DNA of 64,000 nucleotides from Actinomycetota bacterium (GTDB taxonomy: Bacteria; Actinomycetota; Geothermincolia; Geothermincolales; RBG-13-55-18): NCBI GenBank assembly GCA_013178005.1, contig JABLXL010000002.1, positions 79,220 through 143,219 of the forward strand, given 5' to 3'. Both the position numbers and the translations under genes were made by a program. Below the pieces are notes generated by a model. The model was not told where the DNA came from, searched no databases, and saw only the letters and a program-made list of their open reading frames with translations. This document shows, in pieces, positions 43,423-54,736 of the stretch. Position 1 is the first letter of the stretch, and each line of letters starts with the position of its first letter.

Positions 43423-43854
43423 ATGGGCGTGGGTATCGGCTTGTGGGCGGTGAGGGCGGCGGAAAACGGCCTGGCCCGGGATTTCTTCGCGGTGCTGGTG
43501 GCTGCCGTGGCCGGGATCGCGGTGATCTTCTACGCCGCGGCCTCGGACCTCTTCGATCTGAAGCTGTTCAAGTTCGACCCTTTCTCCATGAGGGTCCCGA
43601 AGGAAGCGAGGGTGGAGTACTGGTACACGCGGGCGGCGCGCTGGTTCGAGGCCTTCCTGGCGGGAGGGGGTTGGAGGTACGCCAAGGCGAAGAAGCAGGC
43701 CAAGGTGCGCATTAAGGGGGACTGGCGCCGCCTTCGGCGGGAGACCAGGCGCATGCTGCCGGAGGCCGCCAGGCGGTTGAACCGCGACATCGCCCTTGGG
43801 GCCCTGGCCATCGCCGTCGTGCTGGTGGCGCTGCTCATCTTCAGCCTGGTATGA
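43423..43854 (+). CDS. Small membrane protein related to the tail of the NuoL-like subunit
   Basis: 143 residues. A hydrophobic helix at about 20-45, an RVEYWYTRAARW motif, an arginine/lysine-rich helical middle and a last hydrophobic helix (ALGALAIAVVLVALLIF). The YWYxRxAR motif, the basic middle and the LP...R....D.A.GAL.IAV end align with the C-terminal 120 residues of the preceding 709-residue subunit, so this is probably a paralogue of that tail. ATG at 43423 with GAGGTGAG upstream; 175 bases separate it from the antiporter gene. No known family is recognised. It may complete or regulate the antiporter. Confidence 0.7.
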   Translation: MGVGIGLWAVRAAENGLARDFFAVLVAAVAGIAVIFYAAASDLFDLKLFKFDPFSMRVPKEARVEYWYTRAARWFEAFLAGGGWRYAKAKKQAKVRIKGDWRRLRRETRRMLPEAARRLNRDIALGALAIAVVLVALLIFSLV

Positions 43855-43905
43855 GGTCCCGCGCCGGAGGGCGTGGGCGGTAAGAGCCTTATAAGGGGGT
43901 TGCGC

Positions 43906-44145
43906 ATGAGAAAGGGACACGTATCGCTTCTGGTGCTGCTTGCCTGTGTGTTATTGTTGTTGGGAAGCCTTTCTCCCGCCCTGGCGCAGGGGGAGGGCGA
44001 AGCGGATGGCGGGGGAGGCGGCACCGTGCGCCTCATCGTGACCATAGCCGTCATCTGGCTGGCCATTATGGCCGCGGTGATCACGGTGGTCGTGGTCACG
44101 CGCAAGAAGTCCGGGGAAGAGGAAAGGGAAAGCCGCGAGGGTTAG
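43906..44145 (+). CDS. Small exported or membrane protein of unknown function
   Basis: 79 residues. The N-terminus looks like a signal peptide (basic start, LLVLLACVLLLLG core, then SPALAQG as a possible cleavage site), followed by a glycine/glutamate-rich spacer, a second hydrophobic helix (VTIAVIWLAIMAAVITVVVV) and a charged tail. ATG at 43906 with AAGGGGGT upstream. Not recognised. It lies in the same direction as the antiporter genes and next to two other small membrane proteins, suggesting a shared complex or operon. Confidence 0.6.
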   Translation: MRKGHVSLLVLLACVLLLLGSLSPALAQGEGEADGGGGGTVRLIVTIAVIWLAIMAAVITVVVVTRKKSGEEERESREG

Positions 44146-44173
44146 GGGCGCGGAAGATAAGGAGTGGTAAAAC

Positions 44174-44617
44174 ATGGAAGACAGGATAGGCCTCGTGTCG
44201 AGGTGGTTCGTGGCGCTTACGGTCGTTTTCATCCCCCTCTCCATCCTGGTGCTCATCTCCGGTTCATGGGGGGCCAACTTCCTCTCCAGCCAGTGGACGC
44301 GCTACCTGCTTTTCGCTTCCTGGGTCGCGCTCACCGTGTCGCTGGTGGTGGGGGCGGGGAACACCGTGGTCTTCATGGCGGAGGATAAGGAGGAAGATGA
44401 AAAGAGCCCCCGCGTGGTCGCGAGGGGCGAGGACCCGGAGGGGGAGAAGGAAGGCGGGGAGGAAACACCGGCCCCCTCGGCCTCGCGAGGCAAATCCTCC
44501 AATATGAGCTACAACCTGCTCCTGGTGCAGGTGGCCACCTTCCTGGTGGGCGTGGTGCTCTACGTGGCCTTCATATCCTGGATGCTCCTTCCCAAGATCG
44601 TCATGAACGCCTATTGA
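44174..44617 (+). CDS. Three-helix membrane protein of unknown function
   Basis: 147 residues. Helices at about 12-30, 43-68 and 115-140, with a long acidic cytoplasmic loop (residues about 70-105, rich in E, K and P) between the second and third. No known domain recognised. ATG at 44174 preceded by AAGGAG. The neighbouring UPF0280 gene starts six bases after its stop. Confidence 0.6.
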   Translation: MEDRIGLVSRWFVALTVVFIPLSILVLISGSWGANFLSSQWTRYLLFASWVALTVSLVVGAGNTVVFMAEDKEEDEKSPRVVARGEDPEGEKEGGEETPAPSASRGKSSNMSYNLLLVQVATFLVGVVLYVAFISWMLLPKIVMNAY

Positions 44618-44623
44618 TCCTCG

Positions 44624-45355
44624 ATGGGAACGGGAAAATACGCCCATCGCTTCTACCGGGAGAGCATGCACGCGGTGGGCCTGGTCCCCTTCCGCGTGGT
44701 GCTGGCAGAGAGCGACCTCTATATCTTCGCGCGCCGCGACCTCTCGGAGCAGGCGCGCCTCTCTCTTTCCCGGCACCGTTCCGACCTGGAGGGCTTTATC
44801 GCCCGCCAGCCCCTCTTCGCGTCTTCTTTTCGTCCCTACCAGGTGCCCGATGACGCGCCGGCGGTGGTGAGGGCCATGGCGGAGGCGGCGGGTCGCGCCG
44901 GGGTGGGTCCCATGGCCGCGGTGGCGGGCGCGGTGGCGGACATGGTGGGTGGCGACCTGGCGCCGTTGAGCGATGAGATCATCGTGGAGAACGGCGGCGA
45001 CATACACATGCGTTCCGCACGCCCGCGCAGGGTGGGGGTGTTCGCGGGCGACTCCGCCTGGAGCGGCCGGCTGGCGTTGAGGGTCGGTCCCACCCCCCCG
45101 GAGGGGATAGGGATATGCACCTCCTCCGCCACCGTGGGGCCGTCCTACAGCGCGGGGGCGGCGGATTGCGCCCTGGTGGTGGCGGAGAGCGCCGCCCTGG
45201 CCGATGCCGCGGCCAGCGCGCTGGGGAACCGCGCCAAAACCCCGGAGCGCATCGAGGAAGCACTTGATGCGGTTTGCTCCATAGAAGGCGTGACCGGTTG
45301 CCTGTTGATAATGGGCGAACACCTGGGCGTCCGTGGCGCCCTCGAACTCGAGTGA
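44624..45355 (+). CDS. UPF0280 / ApbE-related family protein
   Basis: 243 residues. ENGGDIHMR and a following G-rich strand (GICTSSATVGPSYS) match the UPF0280 family, which is distantly related to ApbE flavin transferases. In the middle, MAAVAGAVADMVG is the family helix. ApbE attaches FMN to Rnf/Nqr-type membrane subunits, but UPF0280 proteins lack proof of that activity, and no FMN acceptor motif protein is adjacent. ATG six bases after the preceding stop. It converges with the nitrilase-family gene. Confidence 0.8.
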   Translation: MGTGKYAHRFYRESMHAVGLVPFRVVLAESDLYIFARRDLSEQARLSLSRHRSDLEGFIARQPLFASSFRPYQVPDDAPAVVRAMAEAAGRAGVGPMAAVAGAVADMVGGDLAPLSDEIIVENGGDIHMRSARPRRVGVFAGDSAWSGRLALRVGPTPPEGIGICTSSATVGPSYSAGAADCALVVAESAALADAAASALGNRAKTPERIEEALDAVCSIEGVTGCLLIMGEHLGVRGALELE

Positions 45356-45382
45356 GCGACTAAAGGCCTTGCTCAGGGACGC

Positions 45383-46354
45383 TCAGGGCAGGCTGAGCGA
45401 GGACACCTCCGCGGCGCGCCGCCTGCGTTCCCGGCTGAGGCGGTAATAGAAGCCGCCCGCGACCTCCATGACACGCCACAGGTTCGTGGCGAATGGAACC
45501 TTTAACGCCCAGCGCCCGCGGCGGGCGGCGCACGAGCCGGTTTTTCGAGCGGGGTCGAGGGCGACCTCGGATGCGATAACCCCCTCCTCGTCTTCCAGCT
45601 GGGCTTTGACCGTGCCGTCGCTGTCGGCGATGGCCGAAAGGCCTGGAAAGCTAGAGGTCTGGGTGAGGAAGGGCAGGCCGGGCATGGGGGACACCCAGGG
45701 GCCGCACTTGTTGGCGAACACCGCCGGAACCCCGAGCATCGAGGCGTAGAAAGGGGCCATCTCCTTCAGGACCCGGTTGAACGCGGCGACCGCCGAGGCG
45801 GGGAAGAGGGGGTTGGGCATGGGCGATGGTGCGGAGTGGGGCATGAGCATAAGGTCGATGGACCGGGAACACAGCTTCCCGGGGATGTAGGCCAGCATGT
45901 TCTCGTAGCATATCCCGATCCCGATCCTGCCCAGCTCGCAGTCGATGAAATGCGGCCCGTCCTCGCCCCGGGTGAAGAAGGCCTCGGCGCAAGCGGGCGT
46001 GCGCTTCCGCACCTTCCCGGCTTCCGACCCATGCGGGTCGACGAGGACGAAACTGTTGTAGAAGTCCTCGCCCTGCGCCTCAAGGTAGCTCGTGCCCAGC
46101 CACACGCCCAGCCGGCGCGAGGTGTGGCGCAGCCACTGCATGGTCTGTCCCTCCGCGGGCTCGGCCGCATCCCATATCTCGCGGGAGAAGATGTATCCGG
46201 TGGGCATGAACTCCGGGAACAGGATGAGGGATGCCCCTTCCAGAGCCGCCCTCTCCGCCAGCCGCGTGGCTCGTTCCAGGTTGCCCGCTATGTCGCCGTT
46301 CCTGGACTCCATCTGGACCGCGGCCACCTTGAGCGTTCGCGCGCCTTCCTTCAT
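45383..46354 (-). CDS. Carbon-nitrogen hydrolase (nitrilase superfamily)
   Basis: 323 residues. The Glu-Lys-Cys triad is complete: E48 in LFPEFMPTGY, K117 in GKVRKRTP and C149 in GICYENML. Members hydrolyse amides or nitriles, for example N-carbamoyl amines, omega-amides or NAD side groups; the substrate here is unknown. ATG with AAAGGAG upstream. It is a single gene on the minus strand between the antiporter and ligA blocks. The C-terminal 40 residues are arginine-rich beyond the catalytic fold. Confidence 0.82.
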   Translation of the reverse strand: MKEGARTLKVAAVQMESRNGDIAGNLERATRLAERAALEGASLILFPEFMPTGYIFSREIWDAAEPAEGQTMQWLRHTSRRLGVWLGTSYLEAQGEDFYNSFVLVDPHGSEAGKVRKRTPACAEAFFTRGEDGPHFIDCELGRIGIGICYENMLAYIPGKLCSRSIDLMLMPHSAPSPMPNPLFPASAVAAFNRVLKEMAPFYASMLGVPAVFANKCGPWVSPMPGLPFLTQTSSFPGLSAIADSDGTVKAQLEDEEGVIASEVALDPARKTGSCAARRGRWALKVPFATNLWRVMEVAGGFYYRLSRERRRRAAEVSSLSLP

Positions 46355-49016
<2,662 letters not shown>

Positions 49017-49034
49017 GCGTCCGGGAGGTTGGGG

Positions 49035-49706
49035 ATGGCGCCGTACGTGCTGGTGGCCTCCGCGGCGACGATGCTGATCCTGGCGATCTGGATCAGGCGC
49101 TTCGGCGGCGCGCGCGGCGAGCCCGCCCGGTACCTGGTGGTATGGCTGGCGCTGAGCGTGGCGGCCTCCCTTGTTATGGCGGCGAGCCTTTGGGTGAAGG
49201 ACGAGACGGTCGCGCTCTCCTTCGCCGCCGCCGCGCGTTCCCTGGCGATGATAGCCGCCTTCGTGGTCTTCATCTTCACGCGCTCCTTCAGCCGCGGCCC
49301 CGATTGCGCGCTTTACTTCTGGTCGGTTCCCCTGCAACTCGGACTGGCGGCCAACATCCTCAACTGGGAGAGCATCTACCGCCTGGAGGCCGGGGCCTGG
49401 GTGCTGGACGCGGGCGATTCCTTCGCCATCACCATCGCTTCCGTGACCATGATATATTCCGTCCTCGCCGTAGCCTATGCGCTGATGCTTTTCTATACCC
49501 TCAAGAGGGAGGGCAAGGAGGAGGAAAGCCGCCGGACCCTGGTCATGACCGTGGCCCTGGTCCTGCTGCTGGCGGCCGGATCGGTGAGGGGCATGGCCGG
49601 AGGCATCCTCGGCCATGCCGTTAACGCCGGGTACGTCGGCTACCTGGTGGGAGTGCTGTTGCTGGTATGGGCATTCCGGGTCCCCCTGGCGCCCAGGGAG
49701 CTTTGA
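49035..49706 (+). CDS. Multi-helix membrane protein inserted between gatC and gatA
   Basis: 223 residues with about seven hydrophobic helices. No charged periplasmic domain is present; it has a short arginine-rich loop near residue 25 and a charged [11 protein letters not shown] loop before the sixth helix. I do not recognise a family. ATG at 49035 with GGGAGG upstream, 18 bases after gatC and 19 bases before gatA, so it is surely in the same transcript. It may be a passenger gene rather than part of tRNA amidation. Confidence 0.7.
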   Translation: MAPYVLVASAATMLILAIWIRRFGGARGEPARYLVVWLALSVAASLVMAASLWVKDETVALSFAAAARSLAMIAAFVVFIFTRSFSRGPDCALYFWSVPLQLGLAANILNWESIYRLEAGAWVLDAGDSFAITIASVTMIYSVLAVAYALMLFYTLKREGKEEESRRTLVMTVALVLLLAAGSVRGMAGGILGHAVNAGYVGYLVGVLLLVWAFRVPLAPREL

Positions 49707-49725
49707 ACATGGAAGGGAAGGGAAA

Positions 49726-51201
49726 TTGGACAAACTCTACGCCATGAAAGCATGGGAGTTGAAAAGCCTGCTGGAGCGGCGCGAGGTCTCCGCCGCCGAA
49801 GTCCTCGACTCCGTCCTGGACCGCATCGTGGAAGTCGAGGGCAAGGTGCGTTCCTATATCACCGTCACCGAGGAGGAGGCGCGAAAGGCCGCCGCTGCCG
49901 CAGACGCCGCCCGCGCCAGGGGCGAGGACGCGGGGGCGGCGGCGGGAGTGCCCATGGCGGTGAAGGACGTGCTCTGCACCCGCGGGGTGCGCACCACCTG
50001 CGGATCGCGCATGCTCGAGAACTACCTGCCCGTATACGACGCCACGGTGGTGGGGCGGTTGCGCGCGGAGGGGTTGACCATGGTGGGCAAGGCCAACATG
50101 GACGAGTTCGCCATGGGCTCCTCCACGGAGAACTCCGCCTTTTTCCCCACCCGCAATCCCTGGGACCTGGGGAGGGTGCCCGGGGGGTCGAGCGGCGGAT
50201 CCGCGGCGGCGGTGGCTGCGGGAGAGGCGGTGTGGGCGCTGGGCTCCGATACCGGGGGCTCCATCCGCCAGCCCGCTTCCTTCTGCGGGCTGGTGGGGTT
50301 GAAGCCCACTTACGGGCTGGTGTCGCGTTACGGCCTGGTGGCCTTCGCCTCGTCCCTGGACCAGGTGGGCCCCATCGCCCGCGACGTGAGGGACTGCGCG
50401 CTGCTGCTCTCCCTGCTGGCCGGGCACGACCCCCTGGATTCCACCTCCCTTCCCGGCGAGGTCCCGGACTACCTCGCGGCCCTGGGGGGCGGCGTGCGCG
50501 GCCTCAAGGTGGGGGTGCCGCGAGAGCTGGTGCAGGAAGGCCTCACCGCGGGGGTGAGGGAGTCGCTGGAGAACGCCCTGCGCCTGCTGGAGGAGATGGG
50601 GGCGGAGGTATCGGAGGCCTCCCTGCCGAACCTCGACTACGCCCTCAGCGCCTACTACATCATCGCCCCCGCCGAGGCCAGCTCCAACCTCGCGCGCTTC
50701 GACGGGGTCCGCTACGGGCTGCGCGTAGAGGGCGCGGCGGACATGCTGGAGATGTACGGGCGCACGCGCGCGGCCGGCTTCGGGCCCGAGGTGAAGAGGC
50801 GCATCATGCTGGGCACCTACGCACTCTCGGCGGGGTACTACGAGGCCTATTACGGGCAGGCCCAGAAGGTGAGGACGCTCATCATCATGGACTTCGAGGA
50901 GGCGTTCCGCCGCTTCGACGTGCTGGTGAGCCCCACCTCTCCCACCCCCGCCTTCGGCCTGGGGGAGAAGGTGGAGGACCCCCTCTCCATGTACCTCTCC
51001 GACGTTTGCACCATACCGGTGAACCTGGCGGGCATCCCCGCCGTGAGCATCCCCTGCGGCCTGGACGAAGGCCTTCCGGTGGGGCTTCAGATCATGGGAA
51101 AGGTGCTGGACGAGGCCAACCTCCTGCGCGTGGCCCATGCTCTGGAGGAGGCGCTGGAGTTCCGGGCGGAGCCGGACCCCGCGAGGGGGGTGGGAAGATG
51201 A
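49726..51201 (+). CDS. gatA: Asp/Glu-tRNA amidotransferase subunit A (amidase)
   Basis: 491 residues. The Ser-cis-Ser-Lys triad is complete: K80 in MAVKDVL, S155 in PGGSSGGSA and S179 in DTGGSIRQP, one position off the S. aureus numbering. GatA releases ammonia from glutamine for GatB. TTG at 49726 follows a GGGAAGGGAA ribosome site; an ATG at 49744 is an alternative. It overlaps gatB by four bases (ATGA). Confidence 0.94.
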   Translation: MDKLYAMKAWELKSLLERREVSAAEVLDSVLDRIVEVEGKVRSYITVTEEEARKAAAAADAARARGEDAGAAAGVPMAVKDVLCTRGVRTTCGSRMLENYLPVYDATVVGRLRAEGLTMVGKANMDEFAMGSSTENSAFFPTRNPWDLGRVPGGSSGGSAAAVAAGEAVWALGSDTGGSIRQPASFCGLVGLKPTYGLVSRYGLVAFASSLDQVGPIARDVRDCALLLSLLAGHDPLDSTSLPGEVPDYLAALGGGVRGLKVGVPRELVQEGLTAGVRESLENALRLLEEMGAEVSEASLPNLDYALSAYYIIAPAEASSNLARFDGVRYGLRVEGAADMLEMYGRTRAAGFGPEVKRRIMLGTYALSAGYYEAYYGQAQKVRTLIIMDFEEAFRRFDVLVSPTSPTPAFGLGEKVEDPLSMYLSDVCTIPVNLAGIPAVSIPCGLDEGLPVGLQIMGKVLDEANLLRVAHALEEALEFRAEPDPARGVGR

Positions 51202-52655
51202 GCGCGTACGAGGCGGTGATCGGGCTGGAAATCCACGCGGAGCTAAAAACCAGCTCCAAGATGTTCTGCGCCTGCGATGCTTCCTTCGGCGGGGAGCCCA
51301 ACAGCAGGACCTGCCCGGTATGCCTGGGCTTGCCGGGGGTGCTGCCGGTGCTCAACCGCCAGGCGGTGGTCCTGGCCACGCGCCTCGCCCTCGCCCTGAA
51401 CTGCGAGATAGCGCCCCACAGCATCTTTCACCGCAAGAACTACTTCTATCCCGATATGCCCAAGAACTTCCAGATATCCCAGTACGACCTCCCGCTGGGG
51501 GTCGGCGGCCACCTGGAGGTGGAGGCGGACGGGGAGAGTTTCCGCGTGGGCATCACCCGCGTTCACCTGGAGGAGGACACCGGGAAGACCGTGCACGTGA
51601 GCGAGAGCGGTCGCATCCACGGCTCGGAATACAGCCTGGAGGATTTCAACCGCGCGGGGGTGCCCCTGTTGGAGATAGTGACCGAGCCTGACATCCGCAC
51701 CCCCGAGCAGGCGCGCGCCTTCATGCAGGAACTGAAGAGCATCATGGAGCACCTCGAGGTATCCGACTGCAGGATGGAGGAGGGGAGCCTGCGCTGCGAC
51801 GCCAACATATCCCTGCGCCCCGCCGGGAGCACGAAACTCGGGGTGAAGACGGAGGTCAAGAACATGAACTCCTTCCGGGCCCTGCAGCGCGCCCTGGCCT
51901 ACGAGATTGAGCGGCAGGAGGGAGTCCTGGAGTCGGGCGGCGAGGTCAACCAGGAGACCCGCCACTGGGACGCCGACGCCAACGTCACCACCCCCCTGCG
52001 CACCAAGGAGTACGCGTACGACTACCGTTATTTTCCTGAGCCCGACCTGGTGCCCCTGGAGCTGGACCGGGAGTTCATCGCCTCCGTAGAGGCGACCCTG
52101 CCGGAGCTGCCGGCGCAGAGGAGGAGGCGCCTGCGCGAGGACTACGGGCTGCCCGCCCACGACGCCGTGATCCTCACCTCGTCCAAGGCCATGGGGGATT
52201 TCTACGAGGCGGCGGTGGCGGCGGGAGCCGATCCCAAGGCGGCCAGCAACTGGATGATGGGGGAACTCTCCGCTTATCTCAACGCCAAGGGCATGGAGAT
52301 CGAGGAGGTGCCGGTATCCCCTGCTCAACTCGCCGGGATGATCAAGCTGGTGGAAAAAGGCACCATATCGGGAAAGATCGCCAAGTCCGTGTTCGAGGAG
52401 ATGCTGGAGAGCGGTCGGAGCGCGGAGGAGATCGTGGCGGAGCGCGGCCTCACCCAGATCAGCGACGAGGGCGAGCTCGACGCGGTGGTGGGAGAGGTGA
52501 TTAAGGAGAACGCCTCCGTGGTCGAGGACTTTCGCAAGGGAAAGGAGAAGGCCGTTTCCTTCCTGGTCGGGCAGGTGATGCGCAAGACGCAAGGGAGGGC
52601 CAACCCGCAGCTGGTCAACGATCTCCTGTTACGCAAGCTGCGCGGAGGGGATTGA
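51198..52655 (+). CDS. gatB: Asp/Glu-tRNA amidotransferase subunit B
   Basis: 485 residues. GLEIHAEL opens the cradle domain; [24 protein letters not shown] and [17 protein letters not shown] are the conserved catalytic and Mg-binding segments, and a helical tail domain (about 410-485) binds tRNA. GatB phosphorylates the tRNA-bound Glu or Asp and receives ammonia from GatA. The same frame is open far upstream inside gatA, but the ATG at 51198 overlapping the gatA stop is the true start. Confidence 0.95.
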   Translation: MSAYEAVIGLEIHAELKTSSKMFCACDASFGGEPNSRTCPVCLGLPGVLPVLNRQAVVLATRLALALNCEIAPHSIFHRKNYFYPDMPKNFQISQYDLPLGVGGHLEVEADGESFRVGITRVHLEEDTGKTVHVSESGRIHGSEYSLEDFNRAGVPLLEIVTEPDIRTPEQARAFMQELKSIMEHLEVSDCRMEEGSLRCDANISLRPAGSTKLGVKTEVKNMNSFRALQRALAYEIERQEGVLESGGEVNQETRHWDADANVTTPLRTKEYAYDYRYFPEPDLVPLELDREFIASVEATLPELPAQRRRRLREDYGLPAHDAVILTSSKAMGDFYEAAVAAGADPKAASNWMMGELSAYLNAKGMEIEEVPVSPAQLAGMIKLVEKGTISGKIAKSVFEEMLESGRSAEEIVAERGLTQISDEGELDAVVGEVIKENASVVEDFRKGKEKAVSFLVGQVMRKTQGRANPQLVNDLLLRKLRGGD

Positions 52656-53015
52656 GGCTTGCCCGCCACCGCAGCGCCGATAGGAGGCGCCGAATTGATC
52701 GCCGCCGAATGGGGAGGCGAAGCGCCTCGCCGGAAAGAGGGGTCTGGCGCGGAGGCAATGATTCCGTCCGGGGTCGGTAATCGGCCGCCTTTTAGGGGAA
52801 GTACGCGGGTCGGACGTTGCCGGGCGAAGGGAGGCCCCGTGTTGGCGAAAGACGAAAGACGGGCCGCCCTCTCTGGGTACCGCGTGTAGATAAGGACGGG
52901 GAACGCTCGTTATAGCTTTAGGTGAAGGCGTCTCCAGCGGGCGCTGTCATCAGGCGACGGGGATGGAGACGGGGACGCATTCGGCACGACTATGGTGCGA
53001 AAAGGAGGAGATGAA
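52656..53015. other. Gene-free stretch between gatB and the zinc-ribbon protein gene
   Basis: About 360 bases. A short GAGGCG/CGCCTC dyad lies at 52714-52728. I find no T-tailed terminator, no tRNA and no convincing promoter, though the zinc-ribbon gene must be transcribed from somewhere here. Confidence 0.4.
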
Positions 53016-54056
53016 ATGGACGAACCGACCCAAGGATTCTGTCCGGGTTGCGGTAAGCCCGTGAAGGGAGGCGCCTCATTCTGCACTCATTGCGGAACAG
53101 CCCTTGGGGCCCAGGGCGGGCCGCCGCCGGAAGCCGCCGGAAGCGCAGAGGGCGCAGCCGCCGCCGGCACGGCGCTGGCGGAGGAGGCGGTTTCCGCGCC
53201 CATGCCCCCCACGGGGGCGCCGCCGGTTCCCCCGGGGGCTCCCCCGTATGCGGCGCCTGGAGCCGGTGGCGTGGGGGGAGAGGCGCCGATGCCGGGAGCC
53301 GCGCCCGCGCGGAAGAGCAAGGCCCCCCTGGTCGTCGGGATCCTGGGCGGGATCCTGATCGCGGGAGGCATCGCGGTGCTGGTGCTCTGGCTGACGGTGT
53401 GGAGGGGCGGCGCCGGGGGGACCGGGAACCCCGTGGCCCTGGCGGAGAAATATATCTCCGCCATGGAGAACGGCGACGCCAAGGCGTACATGGACTGCTT
53501 CGAACCGGGATTTTTCAAGATGGAAGATAATCCCATATTTAAGGATATGGACATCGAGAAGATGATCGAGATGACCTTCGAGATGTCCGAGATTGACTTC
53601 CAAGACGTCGCGCTGGAAAAGAAATCGGAGAGCGGGGACAGGGCGGAGGTGGTCACCACGTCGGGGAAGCTCAAGGCCTCGGTGATGGGTTTCGAGCAGG
53701 AACACGACCTCGCTGATGACCCCCTTATCTTCAAAATGGTCAAGAAGGACGGCCGCTGGTACCTGGTGGATGATCCCATGCCCGGCTCCATGAGCACGGA
53801 GTTCGATCTCGAGGACATGGACCTCGAGGACATGGGCTTTGAGGACGAAGATCTCGAGGAGATGGAGGACTTGAACCCGGAGGACTTAGAGGAGCTGCTT
53901 CCCGAGGACATGAACCTGGAGGACCTCGAGGAGTTCCTTCCCGAGGACCTCGACCTCGAGGAGCTGGAGAACATGAGTCCGGAGGAGTTGGAGAAAATGC
54001 TCGAGGACCTGGAGCGCATGCTGGAGGAGCTGCCCGAGGAAGGGACCAGCTCCTGA
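53016..54056 (+). CDS. Zinc-ribbon membrane protein with acidic leucine-rich tail
   Basis: 346 residues in five parts: a zinc ribbon with C9, C12, C23 and C26; a Pro/Ala/Gly-rich linker (about 30-100); one transmembrane helix (104-129); an alpha+beta domain (about 140-255) of the size and pattern of DUF4878/NTF2-like lipoproteins (AEKYISAMENGDAKAYMDCF then KKDGRWYLVDD); and an extremely acidic tail (about 262-342) of short LED/EEL-type repeats with almost no basic residues. The topology suggests a cytosolic ribbon and an external NTF2-like domain. ATG at 53016 with AAGGAGGAG upstream. Function unknown. Similar ribbon-linker-helix proteins are common in Actinobacteria. Confidence 0.75.
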   Translation: MDEPTQGFCPGCGKPVKGGASFCTHCGTALGAQGGPPPEAAGSAEGAAAAGTALAEEAVSAPMPPTGAPPVPPGAPPYAAPGAGGVGGEAPMPGAAPARKSKAPLVVGILGGILIAGGIAVLVLWLTVWRGGAGGTGNPVALAEKYISAMENGDAKAYMDCFEPGFFKMEDNPIFKDMDIEKMIEMTFEMSEIDFQDVALEKKSESGDRAEVVTTSGKLKASVMGFEQEHDLADDPLIFKMVKKDGRWYLVDDPMPGSMSTEFDLEDMDLEDMGFEDEDLEEMEDLNPEDLEELLPEDMNLEDLEEFLPEDLDLEELENMSPEELEKMLEDLERMLEELPEEGTSS

Positions 54057-54237
54057 ATCGTCCCGTCACGAGTGGGGATCGTCCGGAGCGTGTCAGGCTC
54101 CTGTGGGGCCTTCGCCCGGAGGCCGAATCCTCGGGCCATGCTTGAAAGTCGTCTTTGAGGCGATGGAAGATGTGCGAAACGGGAGCTTGAGGGTCTGCTA
54201 GCCCGGTCATGCGGAAAATCGTTTTAAGGTAATGGAA

Positions 54238-54260
54238 AACGGGGGCGGAAAGCCCCCGTT
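54238..54260 (-). terminator. Rho-independent terminator of the lpd-gcvH operon
   Basis: AACGGGGGC (54238-54246) and GCCCCCGTT (54252-54260) form nine perfect pairs around a five-base loop. Read on the minus strand the stem is followed directly by GTTTTCC, a usable T-tract, 26 bases after the gcvH stop. Confidence 0.75.
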
Positions 54261-54286
54261 GCGGTTCCCTTCCCTCTATAGGACGA

Positions 54287-54664
54287 TTATTCCGAGACCA
54301 GCTTCTCGTAGGCGGCGGCGTCGAGCAGGTCTTCCACGCCGGAATCCTCGGCCAGCTCCACCTTGACCATCCAGCCCTGCTCGTAGCAGTCCTCGTTGAT
54401 GATCTCCGGCGCCTCCACCACCTCCTGGTTGACCTCGATGATGGTGCCGTTGACGGGGCTGTACACGTCGGATACGGATTTCACCGACTCGATCTCGGCG
54501 TAGGGCTTGCCCGCCACCACCTCCGTGCCCACGGCCGGCAGCTCGAGGAAAACGATCTCGCCCAGCTGGTCCTGGGCATAGTAGGTGATGCCCAGGGTGG
54601 CGTTGTTGCCCTCGATCCTTGCCCAGCAGTGCTCCGGATGGTACTTGAGATCCTCGGGATACAT
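54287..54664 (-). CDS. gcvH: Glycine cleavage system H protein
   Basis: 125 residues. The lipoyl-lysine K62 lies in ESVKSVSD, and the flanking ITYYAQDQLGEIVFLELP and SPVNGTIIEVN segments are classical GcvH. It carries the aminomethyl group of glycine between the P, T and L proteins. The ATG at 54664 has GGAGGTG six bases upstream; a GTG at 54673 overlaps that ribosome site and is less likely. Its lipoyl group would be made by the LipA encoded at 25.2 kb. It lies downstream of lpd with a 72-base gap. GcvP and GcvT are not in the window. Confidence 0.93.
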   Translation of the reverse strand: MYPEDLKYHPEHCWARIEGNNATLGITYYAQDQLGEIVFLELPAVGTEVVAGKPYAEIESVKSVSDVYSPVNGTIIEVNQEVVEAPEIINEDCYEQGWMVKVELAEDSGVEDLLDAAAYEKLVSE

Positions 54665-54736
54665 CGGCTTCACCTCCAGGTAGCTCCGATATGACTATGC
54701 CATAATAACGCAACCCGTTCGCGCACGCCACACCCG

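Noticed and set aside
49752-52655. A 967-codon open frame covering gatA out of frame and then gatB
   Set aside because: High GC leaves alternative frames open. The first 480 codons are a proline/arginine/glycine-rich shadow of gatA; gatB begins at the ATG at 51198.
52714-52728. Terminator after gatB
   Set aside because: The GAGGCG/CGCCTC stem has only a three-base loop and no T-tract on either strand.
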